Below, in pieces: positions 32,919 to 42,016 of a stretch of 64,000 nt of DNA; within the stretch, counting starts at the first letter, position 1; every line of letters starts with the position of its first letter. The stretch covers positions 310,001 to 374,000 of the forward strand of contig NZ_JAQZAL010000001.1 in the NCBI RefSeq assembly GCF_028737205.1, in the 5' to 3' direction. Source of the stretch: Actinomycetospora lutea. GTDB taxonomy: Bacteria > Actinomycetota > Actinomycetes > Mycobacteriales > Pseudonocardiaceae. A program made the translations under genes and the position numbers. The notes under the pieces are model-generated. The model searched no databases. It had not been told where the DNA came from and saw only the letters and a list, made by a program, of their open reading frames with translations.

Positions 32919-32924
32919 TACGGT
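32919..32924 (+). promoter_or_regulatory. -10 box (TACGGT)
   Basis: TACGGT lies 9 nt before the ATG at 32934 of the SDR gene. Suggests a very short or absent leader. Confidence 0.35.
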
Positions 32925-32933
32925 CCTGTGACC

Positions 32934-33695
32934 ATGGGCATCCTCGACCGCTTCCGACTCGACGACCGCGTCGCCGTGATCACCGGCGCCTCCTCCGGGC
33001 TGGGCGTGGTGTTCGCCACCGCCCTGGCCGAGGCGGGCGCCGACGTCGTCCTCGGGGCGCGGCGTACCGAGAAGCTCGAGGACACGCGCCGCGCGGTGGA
33101 GGAGCGCGGCCGCCGGTGCGTCACCGTGCGCACCGACGTCTCGTCGCCCGAGGACTGCCGCGCGCTGGCCGACGCCGCGATGAGCGAGCTCGGCCGCCTC
33201 GACGTCCTGGTCAACAACGCCGGCATCGGCACCGCCTACCCGGCCACCAAGGAGACCCCGGAGCAGTTCCGCGAGGTCATCGACATCAACCTCAACGGCA
33301 GCTACTGGATGGCCCAGGCCGCGGCGCGCCACATGCAGCCCGGCAGCTCGATCATCAACGTCTCCAGCATCCTCGCGCTGACCACCGCCGGCCTGCCGCA
33401 GGCCGCGTACGCGTCGTCGAAGGCCGGGGTGATCGGGCTCTCCCGCGACCTCGCCCAGCAGTGGACGCCCCGCAAGGGCATCCGGGTGAACGCGCTGGCG
33501 CCCGGCTTCTTCACCTCGGAGATGACCGACAGCTACCAGGAGGGCTACCTCGAGACGATGATGCCGCGGATGCTCAGCGGGCGGATCGGCGATCCCGAGG
33601 AGCTCGCGGCGGCCGTGGTGTTCCTCGCCTCGGACGCCGGGTCCTACGTCACCGGGACCACGCTCACGGTCGACGGGGGCGTCACGACGACCTGA
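32934..33695 (+). CDS. SDR-family NAD(P)-dependent oxidoreductase
   Basis: A 253-residue classical short-chain dehydrogenase. TGASSGLG (17-24), NNAGIG (95-100), active-site Ser in INVSSILALT (S144/S145) and Y159-A-S-S-K163 are complete, as is VNALAPGFFTSEMTD. The tail GTTLTVDGGVTT is typical of FabG/gluconate dehydrogenase-like enzymes. The basic residues after strand 2 (GARRTEKL) favour NADPH. Substrate unknown. Followed after 20 nt by an unrelated HhH-like gene. Confidence 0.88.
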   Translation: MGILDRFRLDDRVAVITGASSGLGVVFATALAEAGADVVLGARRTEKLEDTRRAVEERGRRCVTVRTDVSSPEDCRALADAAMSELGRLDVLVNNAGIGTAYPATKETPEQFREVIDINLNGSYWMAQAAARHMQPGSSIINVSSILALTTAGLPQAAYASSKAGVIGLSRDLAQQWTPRKGIRVNALAPGFFTSEMTDSYQEGYLETMMPRMLSGRIGDPEELAAAVVFLASDAGSYVTGTTLTVDGGVTTT

Positions 33696-33715
33696 GGACG
33701 GGTAGCCCCGCGCCC

Positions 33716-34402
33716 ATGGACGACACGCTGGCCGAGGAGCAGAAGCTGACCGCCCGCGCCGTGCTCGCGCGCGAGGGCCGGGGGTTCGCCGAGGAGATCG
33801 GGCTGGGGCGCACCAACAACCCGGCGAGCCTCTTCGGGCTGCTCGTCGCGGCGGTCCTCGTGGCCCCGCGCGGCGAGAGCAGCGGCGCGGCGAAGGCGGC
33901 GCACGAGGTGACCAACCGCTGGCACACGGCCACCGACCTGGCCGCCGCGAGCGAGCAGGACGTCGCCAAGGAGCTCGGCGCCGCGGTGGAGGGCATCGAC
34001 CGCGGCGACGGCGACGACACGGCCTCGGACGCCGCCGCGACGCTGGTCGCCCTCGCGGGCGCGCTCGCGCAGGACCGGGGCGGCGACCTGCGCACGCTGC
34101 GCGAGGAGGCGGGGCAGGACCCGGCCCGGGAGCGCCGGCTGCTCACCGCCCTGCCCGGGGTGGACGACGGCGTCGCCGACGTGTTCCTGCGCGAGGTGCA
34201 GGTGCTCTGGAACGAGGTCGCCCCGTTCGCCGACACCCGCGCGCTGCGCGCCGCCTCCGCCCTCGGGCTGGGCGAGAGCGCCGAGGACCTCGCGCGCTAC
34301 GGCGAGCAGCCCGAGAAGATCGGTCGCCTCGCCGGCGCGCTCGCCCGCATCGACCTCGAGGGCTCCCACGACGAGGTGCGCCGGGCCGCCGCGTCGTCGT
34401 AG
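33716..34402 (+). CDS. endonuclease III-like HhH protein without iron-sulfur cluster
   Basis: A 228-residue all-helical protein. NPASLFGLLVAAVLVAPRGESSGAAKAAHEV resembles the substrate-side helices of HhH-GPD DNA glycosylases (P-F-x-L-L-V-A-x-x-L-x-x-Q in endonuclease III), and LLTALPGVDDGVADVFLREVQ resembles the helix-hairpin-helix. The catalytic Lys/Asp context is not convincing and the C-terminal four-cysteine cluster motif is absent, so enzymatic activity is doubtful. I infer a DNA-binding or degenerate repair protein; family assignment is tentative. Confidence 0.6.
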   Translation: MDDTLAEEQKLTARAVLAREGRGFAEEIGLGRTNNPASLFGLLVAAVLVAPRGESSGAAKAAHEVTNRWHTATDLAAASEQDVAKELGAAVEGIDRGDGDDTASDAAATLVALAGALAQDRGGDLRTLREEAGQDPARERRLLTALPGVDDGVADVFLREVQVLWNEVAPFADTRALRAASALGLGESAEDLARYGEQPEKIGRLAGALARIDLEGSHDEVRRAAASS

Positions 34403-34406
34403 CGGG

Positions 34407-35228
34407 TCAGCGGGCCGCCGCGGTGTCCCCGGCGGCGGCCAGCTGCGCGGGCAGCACGCGCGCGGCCTCCAGCAGGCTGGGGCCGTACCAGGTCAGCAGC
34501 CGGCCGCTGACCAGCACCGACGGGGCGTCGAAGGCCTCCGGTCCGTCGTCGGCGGTGAACCGGTAGGGCTCGTCGGGGAGCACGACGAGGTCGTGCTCGG
34601 GGAGCTCGGCCGGGTCGAAGCGCGGGTAGCGCTCGTCGCCCGCGTCGTTCGCCGTGGTCGAGCTCCGCCGCGCCGCGTCTCCCCCCAGCACGTTGTCCAC
34701 CCCGAGGCGCGCCAGCACCGCGCCGGTGAAGGTGTCGGGGCCGACCGCCATCCAGGGCTTGCGCCAGATCGGCACCACGGCGCGGCGCGGGGCGTCGGGC
34801 AGGGGTAGCGAGTCCCAGGCCGCGCGGGCCCCGTCGATCCACGCCGGGCGCTCCAGGCCGCAGGCGGCGAGCATCCGCTCCAGCGAGCGCAGGGCGCCGT
34901 CGACCGTGCGGATGTCGGTGACGTACACCGCGAGCCCGGCCTCGCGCAGCTTCTCGAGCTCGGCGGGCTTGTTCTCCTCCGCGTTGGCCAGCACGAGGTC
35001 CGGCCGCAGCGCGACGATCGCCTCGATGTCGGGGTTCTTGGTGCCCCGCACCCGCGTGATCCCGTGCTCGTCGAGGTCGTCGGGGTGCGTGCACCAGTCG
35101 GTCGCGCCCACCAGCAGACCCGGCTCGGTGACCCCCACCGCCTCGGTGAGCGACGGGACGAGGCTGACCACCCGGCCGACGGTGGCGGGCAGGGGGATGC
35201 GGCGGCCCTCGTCGTCGATCACGTTCAT
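34407..35228 (-). CDS. cytosolic helical-backbone metal receptor (BtuF-like) protein
   Basis: A 273-residue protein of the ABC-type periplasmic binding fold used for cobalamin and siderophores: RVVSLVPSLTEAV, VGATDWCTHPDD, TKNPDIEAIVALRPDLVLANAEENKPAELEKLREAGL, and RKPWMAVGPDTFTGAVLARLG. Unlike exported receptors it has no signal peptide or lipobox and no permease or ATPase nearby, so it is probably a cytoplasmic corrinoid or metal-complex binder. ATG at 35228 has GGAGG only 1 nt ahead; the GTG at 35222 gives better spacing and may be the true start. Confidence 0.75.
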   Translation of the reverse strand: MNVIDDEGRRIPLPATVGRVVSLVPSLTEAVGVTEPGLLVGATDWCTHPDDLDEHGITRVRGTKNPDIEAIVALRPDLVLANAEENKPAELEKLREAGLAVYVTDIRTVDGALRSLERMLAACGLERPAWIDGARAAWDSLPLPDAPRRAVVPIWRKPWMAVGPDTFTGAVLARLGVDNVLGGDAARRSSTTANDAGDERYPRFDPAELPEHDLVVLPDEPYRFTADDGPEAFDAPSVLVSGRLLTWYGPSLLEAARVLPAQLAAAGDTAAAR

Positions 35229-35313
35229 GCCTCCAGGGTGCCGCAGGAAGCGCTCGAATGGTGTCCGATACCGTCGGTACCGCCATCACACCGTGAGCGG
35301 AGGCACACGAACC

Positions 35314-36684
35314 GTGGATCGTTGGGCGTCGGGCATCGACACCGCGTGGCTGCAGCTCGAGCAGCCCACCAACCGGATGGTGGTGCACGGGATCCTCTTC
35401 TGTGCGGGTCCGGTCGACGTCGAGGTGCTGCGCGAGCGGGTCCGGGAGCGGTGGGTCGCGGTCTACCCGGGGCTGCGGCAGCGCCCGGTGTGGCCGGCCG
35501 GCGGCCTCGGCCCGGTGCGCTGGACCGACCACGACCCCGATCTCACCGCCCACGTCGACACCGTCGCGCTCGAGGCGCCCGGGGACGACGCCGCGCTGGC
35601 CCGGCACGTCGGCGCGCTCATGTCGCGCCCGCTGCCCGAGGACCGGCCGTGGTGGGCGATGCACGTGCTCACGGGCCGGGCGGGGGACGGCAGCGCCGTC
35701 GTCGTCAGCATCCACCACGGGCTCGCCGACGGGGTGGCGCTCAACCACCTGTTCCACGCCCTCGCCGACGAGGCGCCGGGCACGGAGGAGGGCACCCCCG
35801 TCGCCTACGCCGCCCCGCCGAAGCGCCGGCACGGCGTCCGCGACGTCCGCCTCGTGCGCCGCGAGATCCCCGCGCGCCTGCGCCGGTTGACCCGCACGGT
35901 CGCGGGGTCGTCACGTCCCGGCGGTGCGCGGGAGCTCGCCGCCACCGGCCGGGCGATCGGACGGTCGACGGCGCTCATCGCCCGCCCGCCCGCCGACGCC
36001 CGGACCGCGCTGCAGGGCGAGCTGGGCGAGGCGAAGGCCGCGCGCTGGACCCGCGGCGTGGACCTCGAGGCCGTCAAATGGGCCGGCAAGGAGCACGGGG
36101 CGAGCGTCAACGACGTGTTGTGCGCGGCCATCGCCGGCGCGCTGCGGGCGTACCTGGGGGAGGACACCCCGCGTCTGCGGGCGGTGATGCCGACCAACCT
36201 GCGCCGCCTCGACCGGCCGGTGTCGCACTGGCTGGGCAACGAGTTCGGCCTCGTGCTCCCGACCATCCCGACCGACGAGCCCGACCTCGCCCGTCGGGTC
36301 GAGCGCATGCACCGGACGATGGCGCAGATCAAGCGCACCAACCAGGCGCTGGCGACGTTCATCGGCATCGCCGGCGCCGGTCACGGCCGCGCCGCCTGGA
36401 CCCGGGCGCTCGTGGGCCGCTACGCCGAGGCCGCGACGTTGATCATCACCAACGTCCCCGGCCCGGCGCGCGAGCTCACCCTCGCCGGGACACCGGTCCG
36501 CGACCTCCTGTTCTGGGTGCCCTGCTCCGGTCGGCTCGCCCTCGGCGTGAGCATCCTGAGCTACGCGGGCCGCGTGCGCCTCGGCGTGGCCGCGGACACG
36601 GGGGTGCTGGGCGGCGAGGAGGGCGTCGACCGGTTCGTGGCGGCGCTCGACGACCAGGTCGCGGCGCTGTCCGCAGACACCTAG
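35314..36684 (+). CDS. wax ester synthase / diacylglycerol acyltransferase (WS/DGAT) family protein
   Basis: A 456-residue acyltransferase. The catalytic H-H-x-x-x-D-G is HHGLADG (134-140); LRAVMPTNLRR, GNEFGLVLPTIPTDEPD and NVPGPARELTLAGTPV match conserved blocks of the C-terminal domain. Such enzymes join acyl-CoA to alcohols or diacylglycerol at the membrane face to make storage lipids, typical for actinobacteria. GTG at 35314 has GGAGG about 10 nt upstream; the in-frame GTG at 35293 is less likely. No lipase or other TAG genes are adjacent. Confidence 0.83.
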   Translation: MDRWASGIDTAWLQLEQPTNRMVVHGILFCAGPVDVEVLRERVRERWVAVYPGLRQRPVWPAGGLGPVRWTDHDPDLTAHVDTVALEAPGDDAALARHVGALMSRPLPEDRPWWAMHVLTGRAGDGSAVVVSIHHGLADGVALNHLFHALADEAPGTEEGTPVAYAAPPKRRHGVRDVRLVRREIPARLRRLTRTVAGSSRPGGARELAATGRAIGRSTALIARPPADARTALQGELGEAKAARWTRGVDLEAVKWAGKEHGASVNDVLCAAIAGALRAYLGEDTPRLRAVMPTNLRRLDRPVSHWLGNEFGLVLPTIPTDEPDLARRVERMHRTMAQIKRTNQALATFIGIAGAGHGRAAWTRALVGRYAEAATLIITNVPGPARELTLAGTPVRDLLFWVPCSGRLALGVSILSYAGRVRLGVAADTGVLGGEEGVDRFVAALDDQVAALSADT

Positions 36685-36874
36685 CTACGCCGCGTGAGCT
36701 ACCGGGCGCGTCTCGTGATGACAGGTGCTGAGCGCGTTGACCGTCCTCGCGCTGTTCCCCGTGCTCCCCGAGCGGTGACGCGACGACGACCGTCCCGACG
36801 GTCCTGTCCACCGCGCCGACGCCGGGCCCTGGTTCGAGCGTCGGTGACAGCTCACGAGCCCGGGGCGCGTCGTT

Positions 36875-39800
36875 CTACATCGAGCGGCGGTACTGCCCGC
36901 CGACCTCGAAGAACGCGTCGGTGAGCTGGCCCAGGGTGCACACGCGGGCCGCCGACATGAGCTCGTCGAAGACGTTCGCGCCCGAGGTCGCCGCGTCCTG
37001 CAGCCGGCGCAGGGCCTCGGGCGCGGTGTCGGCGTGGCGCGACTGGAAGTCTGCGACCCGCTGGAGCTGGCCCTTCTTCTCCTCCTCGGTGCCGCGGGCG
37101 AGCTCGAGCTCGTGGCCCTCCTCCTCGCCGTCCTCCGGCGGCAGGAACGTGTTGACGCCGACGATGGGCAGCGAGCCGTCGTGCTTGCGCGACTCGTACA
37201 GCATCGACTCGTCCTGGATCTTGCCGCGCTGGTAGCCCGTCTCCATGGCGCCGAGCACGCCGCCGCGCTCGGCGATGGAGTCGAACTCCTGGAGCACGGC
37301 CTCCTCGACGAGGTCGGTGAGCTCGTCGATGACGAACGACCCCTGCAGCGGGTTCTCGTTCATCGACAGGCCCCACTCGCGGTTGATGATCAGCTGGATC
37401 GCCAGCGCGCGCCGCACAGACTCCTGCGACGGGGTGGTGACGGCCTCGTCGTAGGCGTTGGTGTGCAGGGAGTTCGCGTTGTCGTAGAGCGCGCAGAGCG
37501 CCTGCAGCGTCGTGCGGATGTCGTTGAAGTTCATCTCCTGCGCGTGCAGGGACCGGCCCGAGGTCTGCACGTGGTACTTCAGCTTCTGGCTGCGCTCGTT
37601 GGCCCCGTAGCGCTCCCGCATCGCGACCGACCAGATGCGCCGCGCGACCCGGCCGATCACCGAGTACTCGGCGTCCATGCCGTTGGAGAAGAAGAACGAC
37701 AGGTTGGGCGCGAAGTCGTCGATGTCCATGCCGCGCGCGAGGTAGGACTCGACGTAGGTGAACCCGTTGGCCAGCGTGAACGCGAGCTGGCTGATGGGGT
37801 TCGCCCCGGCCTCGGCGATGTGGTAGCCGGAGATCGACACCGAGTAGAAGTTGCGCACCTGGTGGCGGATGAACCACTCCTGGATGTCGGCCATCATCCG
37901 CAGCGAGAACTCGGTGGAGAAGATGCAGGTGTTCTGGCCCTGGTCCTCCTTGAGGATGTCGGCCTGCACCGTGCCGCGCACGTTGCGATACGCGTGCTCG
38001 GCGAGCTCGGCGCGCTTCTCGTCCGACGGCTGCTCGCCGTGCTCCTCGACGTAGGCGTCCACCTGCTGGTCGACGGCGGTGTTGAGGAAGTACGCGAGGA
38101 TCGCCGGCGCCGGGCCGTTGATCGTCATCGACACCGAGGTCGTCGGCGAGGTGAGGTCGAAGCCCGAGTAGAGGACCTTCATGTCGTCCAGCGAGGCGAT
38201 GGACACCCCGGACGTGCCGACCTTGCCGTAGACGTCGGGCGGGGTCGCCGGGTCGTGGCCGTAGAGGGTCACCGAGTCGAACGCGGTCGAGAGGCGCTTG
38301 GCCGGCGAGTCCTGCGAGAGGTAGTGGAAGCGCCGGTTGGTGCGGAACGCGTCGCCCTCGCCGGCGAACATGCGTGCCGGGTCCTCGCCCTCGCGCTTGA
38401 ACGAGAACACCCCGGCGGTGAACGGGAAGTGCCCGGGCAGGTTCTCCTTGCGCAGGAAGCGCAGGACCTCCTCGTCGGCGGTGAACGGGGGCAGCGAGAC
38501 CCTGTTGACCTTGTTGCCCGAGAGCGTCTCGCGCGTCAGCTGCGTGCGCAGCTCCTTGTCGCGCACGTGCACGACCATCTCGTCGCCGGCGTAGGCCTCG
38601 ACGGTCTCCGGCCAGGCGTCGAGCAGGCTCGCGGCCTCGCCGGGCAGGTCGCGCTCGGCCTCGGCGAGCACGGCGGGCAGCTCGCCCGCCTCGCGGTCGC
38701 CGAGGGCCTCGGCGGCGGTGCGCAGCGCCGCGCGTCGCCGGGCCGCGGCGACCATCGCGGCCGTCTCCTCGTGGTAGCCGCGCACCGTGCCGGCGATGTC
38801 GGCGAGGTAGCGGGCGCGCTCCGGCGGGATCGAGGCCGCGAAGTCGGTGGAGACCTTCGAGTCCGGGATCGTGAGCCGGCCCTCGCCGATCGTCAGCCCG
38901 TGCTCGCCGAGCATCGTGCGCAGGTAGCCGTAGAGCGCGGTGACCCCGTCGTCGTGGAAGGTCGCGGCGCTGGTGCCGAAGACCGGCATGTCCTCCCACG
39001 ACGCGGAGAACGCGTCGCGGTTGCGGACGAGCTGGCGCGACACGTCGCGGCGGGCGTCGTCGGCCCCGCGCCGCTCGAACTTGTTGATCGCGACCGCGTC
39101 CGCGAAGTCCAGCATGTCGATCTTCTCGAGCTGGGACGCGGCGCCGAACTCCGGCGTCATGACGTAGAGGGACGCGTCGACGAAGTCGACGATGCCGGCG
39201 TCGCCCTGGCCGATCCCGGGGGTCTCGACGATGACGAGGTCGGCGCCCGAGGCGCGCAGCAGCAGGATCGCGTCCGCGAGGTTCTCGGGCAGCGTCCCCC
39301 CGCCGCCGCGGCTGGCCATCGAGCGGAAGTAGACCTGCGCCCCGCCGAGCGAGTTCATGCGGATGCGGTCGCCGAGCAGCGCCCCGCCGCCCTTGCGCCG
39401 GGTCGGGTCGACGGCGAGCACCGCGATCCGGAGCTTGTCCTCCTGGTCGAGGCGGAAGCGGCGCACCAGCTCGTCGGTGAGCGACGACTTGCCCGAGCCG
39501 CCGGTGCCCGTGATGCCCAGGACCGGCACGCTCCTGCCCTCGATCGCCGTCCGCGCGCGGTCGCGGACCTCGTCGGGCAGGGCGCCCGCCTCGGCGACCG
39601 ACAGGGCGCGGGCGAGCGTGGCGGGCTCGCCGGTGAAGACGCCGTCCCAGCTCGAGGGCGGCTGGGCGCCGAGGTCGACGTCGCACGCCTCGATCATCGT
39701 GTTGATCATCCCCGGCAGGCCCATGCGCTGGCCGTCGCTCGGGGAGAAGATGTGCGCCACGCCGTGGGCGTGCAGCTGGTCGATCTCGTCCTGGACGATG

Positions 39801-40108
39801 ACGCCCCCGCCGCCGCCGTAGACCTTCACGTGCCCGGCGCCGCGCTCGCGCAGCAGGTCGACGAGGTACGAGAAGTACTCGACGTGCCCGCCCTGGTAGG
39901 AGCTGATCGCCACGCCCTGGGCGTCCTCCTGGATCGCCGCGGTGACCACCTCGTCCACCGAGCGGTTGTGCCCCAGGTGCACGACCTCCGCGCCCTGGCG
40001 CTGGAGGATCCGCCGCATGATGTTGATCGCCGCGTCGTGCCCGTCGAACAGGCTCGCCGCGGTGACGAAGCGGATCGGGTGGGTCGGGACGTACAGCTCG
40101 TCCGTCAT
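36875..40108 (-). CDS. icmF: fused isobutyryl-CoA mutase (IcmF)
   Basis: A 1077-residue adenosylcobalamin-dependent acyl-CoA mutase. Order of domains: B12-binding domain (DGHDAA at 22-27, GHNRSVDEVVTAA, SSYQGGHVEYF), a MeaB-like G-protein chaperone (Walker A GTGGSGKSS near 200-209, VETPGIGQGD, NKFERRG), a linker, and the mutase TIM-barrel (from about 530; FTAGVFSFKREGEDPARMFAGEGD, TSVSMTINGPAPAILAYFLN, MDIDDFAPNLSFFFSNGMD). This order defines IcmF, which interconverts isobutyryl- and n-butyryl-CoA (or pivalyl/isovaleryl-CoA in some). Short GAGGAAGC RBS before the ATG. Stands alone; it may serve valine or branched acid breakdown. Confidence 0.93.
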   Translation of the reverse strand: MTDELYVPTHPIRFVTAASLFDGHDAAINIMRRILQRQGAEVVHLGHNRSVDEVVTAAIQEDAQGVAISSYQGGHVEYFSYLVDLLRERGAGHVKVYGGGGGVIVQDEIDQLHAHGVAHIFSPSDGQRMGLPGMINTMIEACDVDLGAQPPSSWDGVFTGEPATLARALSVAEAGALPDEVRDRARTAIEGRSVPVLGITGTGGSGKSSLTDELVRRFRLDQEDKLRIAVLAVDPTRRKGGGALLGDRIRMNSLGGAQVYFRSMASRGGGGTLPENLADAILLLRASGADLVIVETPGIGQGDAGIVDFVDASLYVMTPEFGAASQLEKIDMLDFADAVAINKFERRGADDARRDVSRQLVRNRDAFSASWEDMPVFGTSAATFHDDGVTALYGYLRTMLGEHGLTIGEGRLTIPDSKVSTDFAASIPPERARYLADIAGTVRGYHEETAAMVAAARRRAALRTAAEALGDREAGELPAVLAEAERDLPGEAASLLDAWPETVEAYAGDEMVVHVRDKELRTQLTRETLSGNKVNRVSLPPFTADEEVLRFLRKENLPGHFPFTAGVFSFKREGEDPARMFAGEGDAFRTNRRFHYLSQDSPAKRLSTAFDSVTLYGHDPATPPDVYGKVGTSGVSIASLDDMKVLYSGFDLTSPTTSVSMTINGPAPAILAYFLNTAVDQQVDAYVEEHGEQPSDEKRAELAEHAYRNVRGTVQADILKEDQGQNTCIFSTEFSLRMMADIQEWFIRHQVRNFYSVSISGYHIAEAGANPISQLAFTLANGFTYVESYLARGMDIDDFAPNLSFFFSNGMDAEYSVIGRVARRIWSVAMRERYGANERSQKLKYHVQTSGRSLHAQEMNFNDIRTTLQALCALYDNANSLHTNAYDEAVTTPSQESVRRALAIQLIINREWGLSMNENPLQGSFVIDELTDLVEEAVLQEFDSIAERGGVLGAMETGYQRGKIQDESMLYESRKHDGSLPIVGVNTFLPPEDGEEEGHELELARGTEEEKKGQLQRVADFQSRHADTAPEALRRLQDAATSGANVFDELMSAARVCTLGQLTDAFFEVGGQYRRSM

Positions 40109-40295
40109 GCTTCCTCGCAGTCCAGGTCGGCGCTCCGGGCAAATAGTAGGACGTCAAAGCTTTTCCGGCCAGCGACGCGCGTCACTCACCGAACGAAGTC
40201 GTCACTGAGCTGAACGAGTGAAGAATGCGCGGTGGGGTCCGGGATTTGATTACCGTGCGTCGAGACACTCGCCCGCTCATCCCCCGGAGCGCCCC

Positions 40296-41057
40296 ATGAG
40301 CACCGTCCTCCCGCCGTCGTGGTCCCCCGGCGACGGGGAGCCGTCGTCGCAGCCGACCTCCGCCGTCGGCCAGGGCCCCGCGGCGGCTCGGCCCACGACG
40401 GTGGTCGGTCACACCCCACCGGGGCACGGCGGAGCTCCGCCCGCATTCGGGCAGGCGCCGTCCGGGCCGGTGGGCCGCGCGGCGCCGGCCCCGGGCGCCT
40501 ACCCGCCGCCCCCGTACATCCCGCCCCCCACCGGCACCCTCCCCGGCGTCGGCTCCGCCCCGGCGGGACCGCCGCCGCCGCGGCGGCGCGGCTGGATCGG
40601 CTGGCTGGTCGGCGGCGTGGCCCTGGTCCTCGTCGCCGGCATCGTCGCCATGGTGGTGCTGCTCTCGGGCGGCGGCACCCTGATCGGGGTGTCGACGGCC
40701 GCCGTCCCGATCCCCGACGCCGATCCGGCGGGGGTCACCGACGTGATCGCGCTCGACGGCTCCGGGCAGGTGCAGAGCATCCACGTCGAGGCCTCGCTGA
40801 CCCATCCGTTCACGTGCGACGTGACCGTCACGCTGATCTCGCCGCAGGGCACCCCCGCCACGCTCGCCGACCCGCAGGACTGCAGCCGGGCGAACCCGGG
40901 TCTGCAGATCGGTCTGGACAGCGCCACCCCGGGCAGCCCGCTCGCCCCGTTCGTCGGCGAGCAGGCCGGCGGACAGTGGCGCCTGCAGGTCGTCGACGGC
41001 GTCGGCATCGACCAGGGCCAGCTGACCGGTTGGGGTCTCACGGTCCGGACGGACTAG
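40296..41057 (+). CDS. membrane-anchored P-domain protein (Pro-rich N terminus)
   Basis: A 253-residue protein: Pro/Gly/Ala-rich cytoplasmic N terminus (1-98), basic stop-transfer RRRGW, one membrane helix (about 101-123), and an extracytoplasmic domain from 136 with VPIPDADPAGVTDVIALDGSGQVQSIHVEASLTHPFTCDVTVTLISPQGT ... LAPFVGEQAGGQWRLQVVDGVGIDQGQLTGWGLTV. This is the beta-sandwich P/Homo B domain usually found after subtilisin-like proteases, here without any protease. It has a paralogue at 56273-57118 with the same layout but a different N-terminal tail. Function unknown. Confidence 0.75.
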   Translation: MSTVLPPSWSPGDGEPSSQPTSAVGQGPAAARPTTVVGHTPPGHGGAPPAFGQAPSGPVGRAAPAPGAYPPPPYIPPPTGTLPGVGSAPAGPPPPRRRGWIGWLVGGVALVLVAGIVAMVVLLSGGGTLIGVSTAAVPIPDADPAGVTDVIALDGSGQVQSIHVEASLTHPFTCDVTVTLISPQGTPATLADPQDCSRANPGLQIGLDSATPGSPLAPFVGEQAGGQWRLQVVDGVGIDQGQLTGWGLTVRTD

Positions 41058-41280
41058 CGGACGTCGGGCGGCCGGCGGCGCGGCGAGCGTCACGCCGTCG
41101 GCTCTCGACGATCACCGATCGAGTCGGCGCGTCCCGCGATTCTCACGAAGGAGCGGTTTCGCCGCCGACAACGTCCACCGGACGCGTGAGCGAGAATGCT
41201 CCGAATGCCGAGGTTCCTCCCCGATCCGGCCGGGTATCAGGCTGGCCCCACCCCGAGGGACTTCGTACCAAGGAGAAGCA

Positions 41281-41436
41281 GTGATCATTCTCGGCGTCAT
41301 TCTCATCATCATCGGAGCCGTCACCGGCATCTCGATCCTCTACACGATCGGCGCCATCCTCGCGGTCGTCGGCCTCATCCTGACGATCCTGGGCGCCGTC
41401 GGCCGTGGTGTGGGTGGCCGCAAGACCTACTTCTAG
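41281..41436 (+). CDS. 51-residue membrane protein (DUF6131-like)
   Basis: A short gene: GTG at 41281 with AAGGAG 6 nt upstream and stop at 41434-41436. The product has two hydrophobic helices (IILGVILIIIGAVTGISILYTIGAILAVVGLILTILGAVG) and a Gly/Arg-rich basic tail ending GRGVGGRKTYF. This matches the small DUF6131 membrane peptides common in actinobacteria. Function unknown. A strong terminator begins 31 nt later, so it is a complete single-gene unit. Confidence 0.75.
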   Translation: MIILGVILIIIGAVTGISILYTIGAILAVVGLILTILGAVGRGVGGRKTYF

Positions 41437-41467
41437 GCGGCCTGTGCCGGAGGCATCTGAACGACCC

Positions 41468-41499
41468 ACGGCCCGTCCCCGGCGAGGGGGACGGGCCGT
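41468..41499 (+). terminator. intrinsic terminator hairpin
   Basis: Perfect 13-bp stem ACGGCCCGTCCCC / GGGGACGGGCCGT with a 6-nt loop, followed by TTCTGT. Placed after the 51-residue membrane protein gene and before the convergent 2H phosphoesterase stop. Confidence 0.85.
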
Positions 41500-41512
41500 T
41501 CTGTCCCCGGGG

Positions 41513-42016
41513 TCAGCCCCGGAACGCGTACTCGCCGGCGGCCTCCCACGGCCCGCCGCGGTAGTGCCACAGCCCGAGCCCGGTGATCGTCGCCGTCCAG
41601 GGCCGGTGCTGCGCCGCGAGCTCGGCGAGCGTGGCCCGCGCCGTCTGCGGGTCGACCTTGTTCTGCACGGTGACGTGGGCCCGCAGCCGGGCCGCGTCCT
41701 GGCGCGTGAGGTCGTCGGCGAAGGCCCGCTGGATGCGCCCGTGCACCTCCGCGAGGCCCGGCGCGTCGACCGGGTGCGCGACGCCGCGCCCCAGCGAGAT
41801 CGGCCCCCCGATCCCGGCGGCCAGCGGTGCCCGCCCGGTGACCTCGTCGAGGACCGCGGACACCGCGTCGAACCGCTCGCCGGGCAGGGCGTGGAAGAGC
41901 GTCAGGTGCGCGCCGACGACCCGCCGCCCGGACGGGAACCAGCGGCGCCGGCGCGCGTCGAGCTCGTCCTGGCTCGCGGCGTCGAACAGGGCGGTGACGA
42001 CGAGCGGATCGGTCAC
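41513..42016 (-). CDS. 2'-5' RNA ligase / 2H phosphoesterase family protein
   Basis: A 167-residue protein with the two H-x-T-x motifs of 2H phosphoesterases: HLTL (H37) and HVTV (H114). Family members hydrolyse or form 2',5' or cyclic phosphodiester bonds in RNA or nucleotides. Its GTG overlaps the stop of the pseudouridine synthase gene by 4 nt, so an RNA-related role next to an RNA-modifying enzyme is plausible. Exact substrate unknown. Confidence 0.82.
   Translation of the reverse strand: MTDPLVVTALFDAASQDELDARRRRWFPSGRRVVGAHLTLFHALPGERFDAVSAVLDEVTGRAPLAAGIGGPISLGRGVAHPVDAPGLAEVHGRIQRAFADDLTRQDAARLRAHVTVQNKVDPQTARATLAELAAQHRPWTATITGLGLWHYRGGPWEAAGEYAFRG

Noticed and set aside
36685-36874. 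Convergent gap with GTGAGCT/AGCTCAC and ACCGTC-cc-GACGGT inverted repeats as a terminator or tRNA
   Set aside because: Stems are only 6-7 bp, and the GGTTCGAG near 36833 does not sit in a tRNA fold; too weak to call.
37034-40213. Long plus-strand frame opposite IcmF
   Set aside because: Shadow frame caused by high GC; IcmF on the minus strand has complete B12, GTPase and mutase motifs.
40109-40295. TACTAT and TTGACG near 40140-40160 as the icmF promoter
   Set aside because: The two boxes are only 3 bp apart on the minus strand, which no sigma70-type promoter allows.
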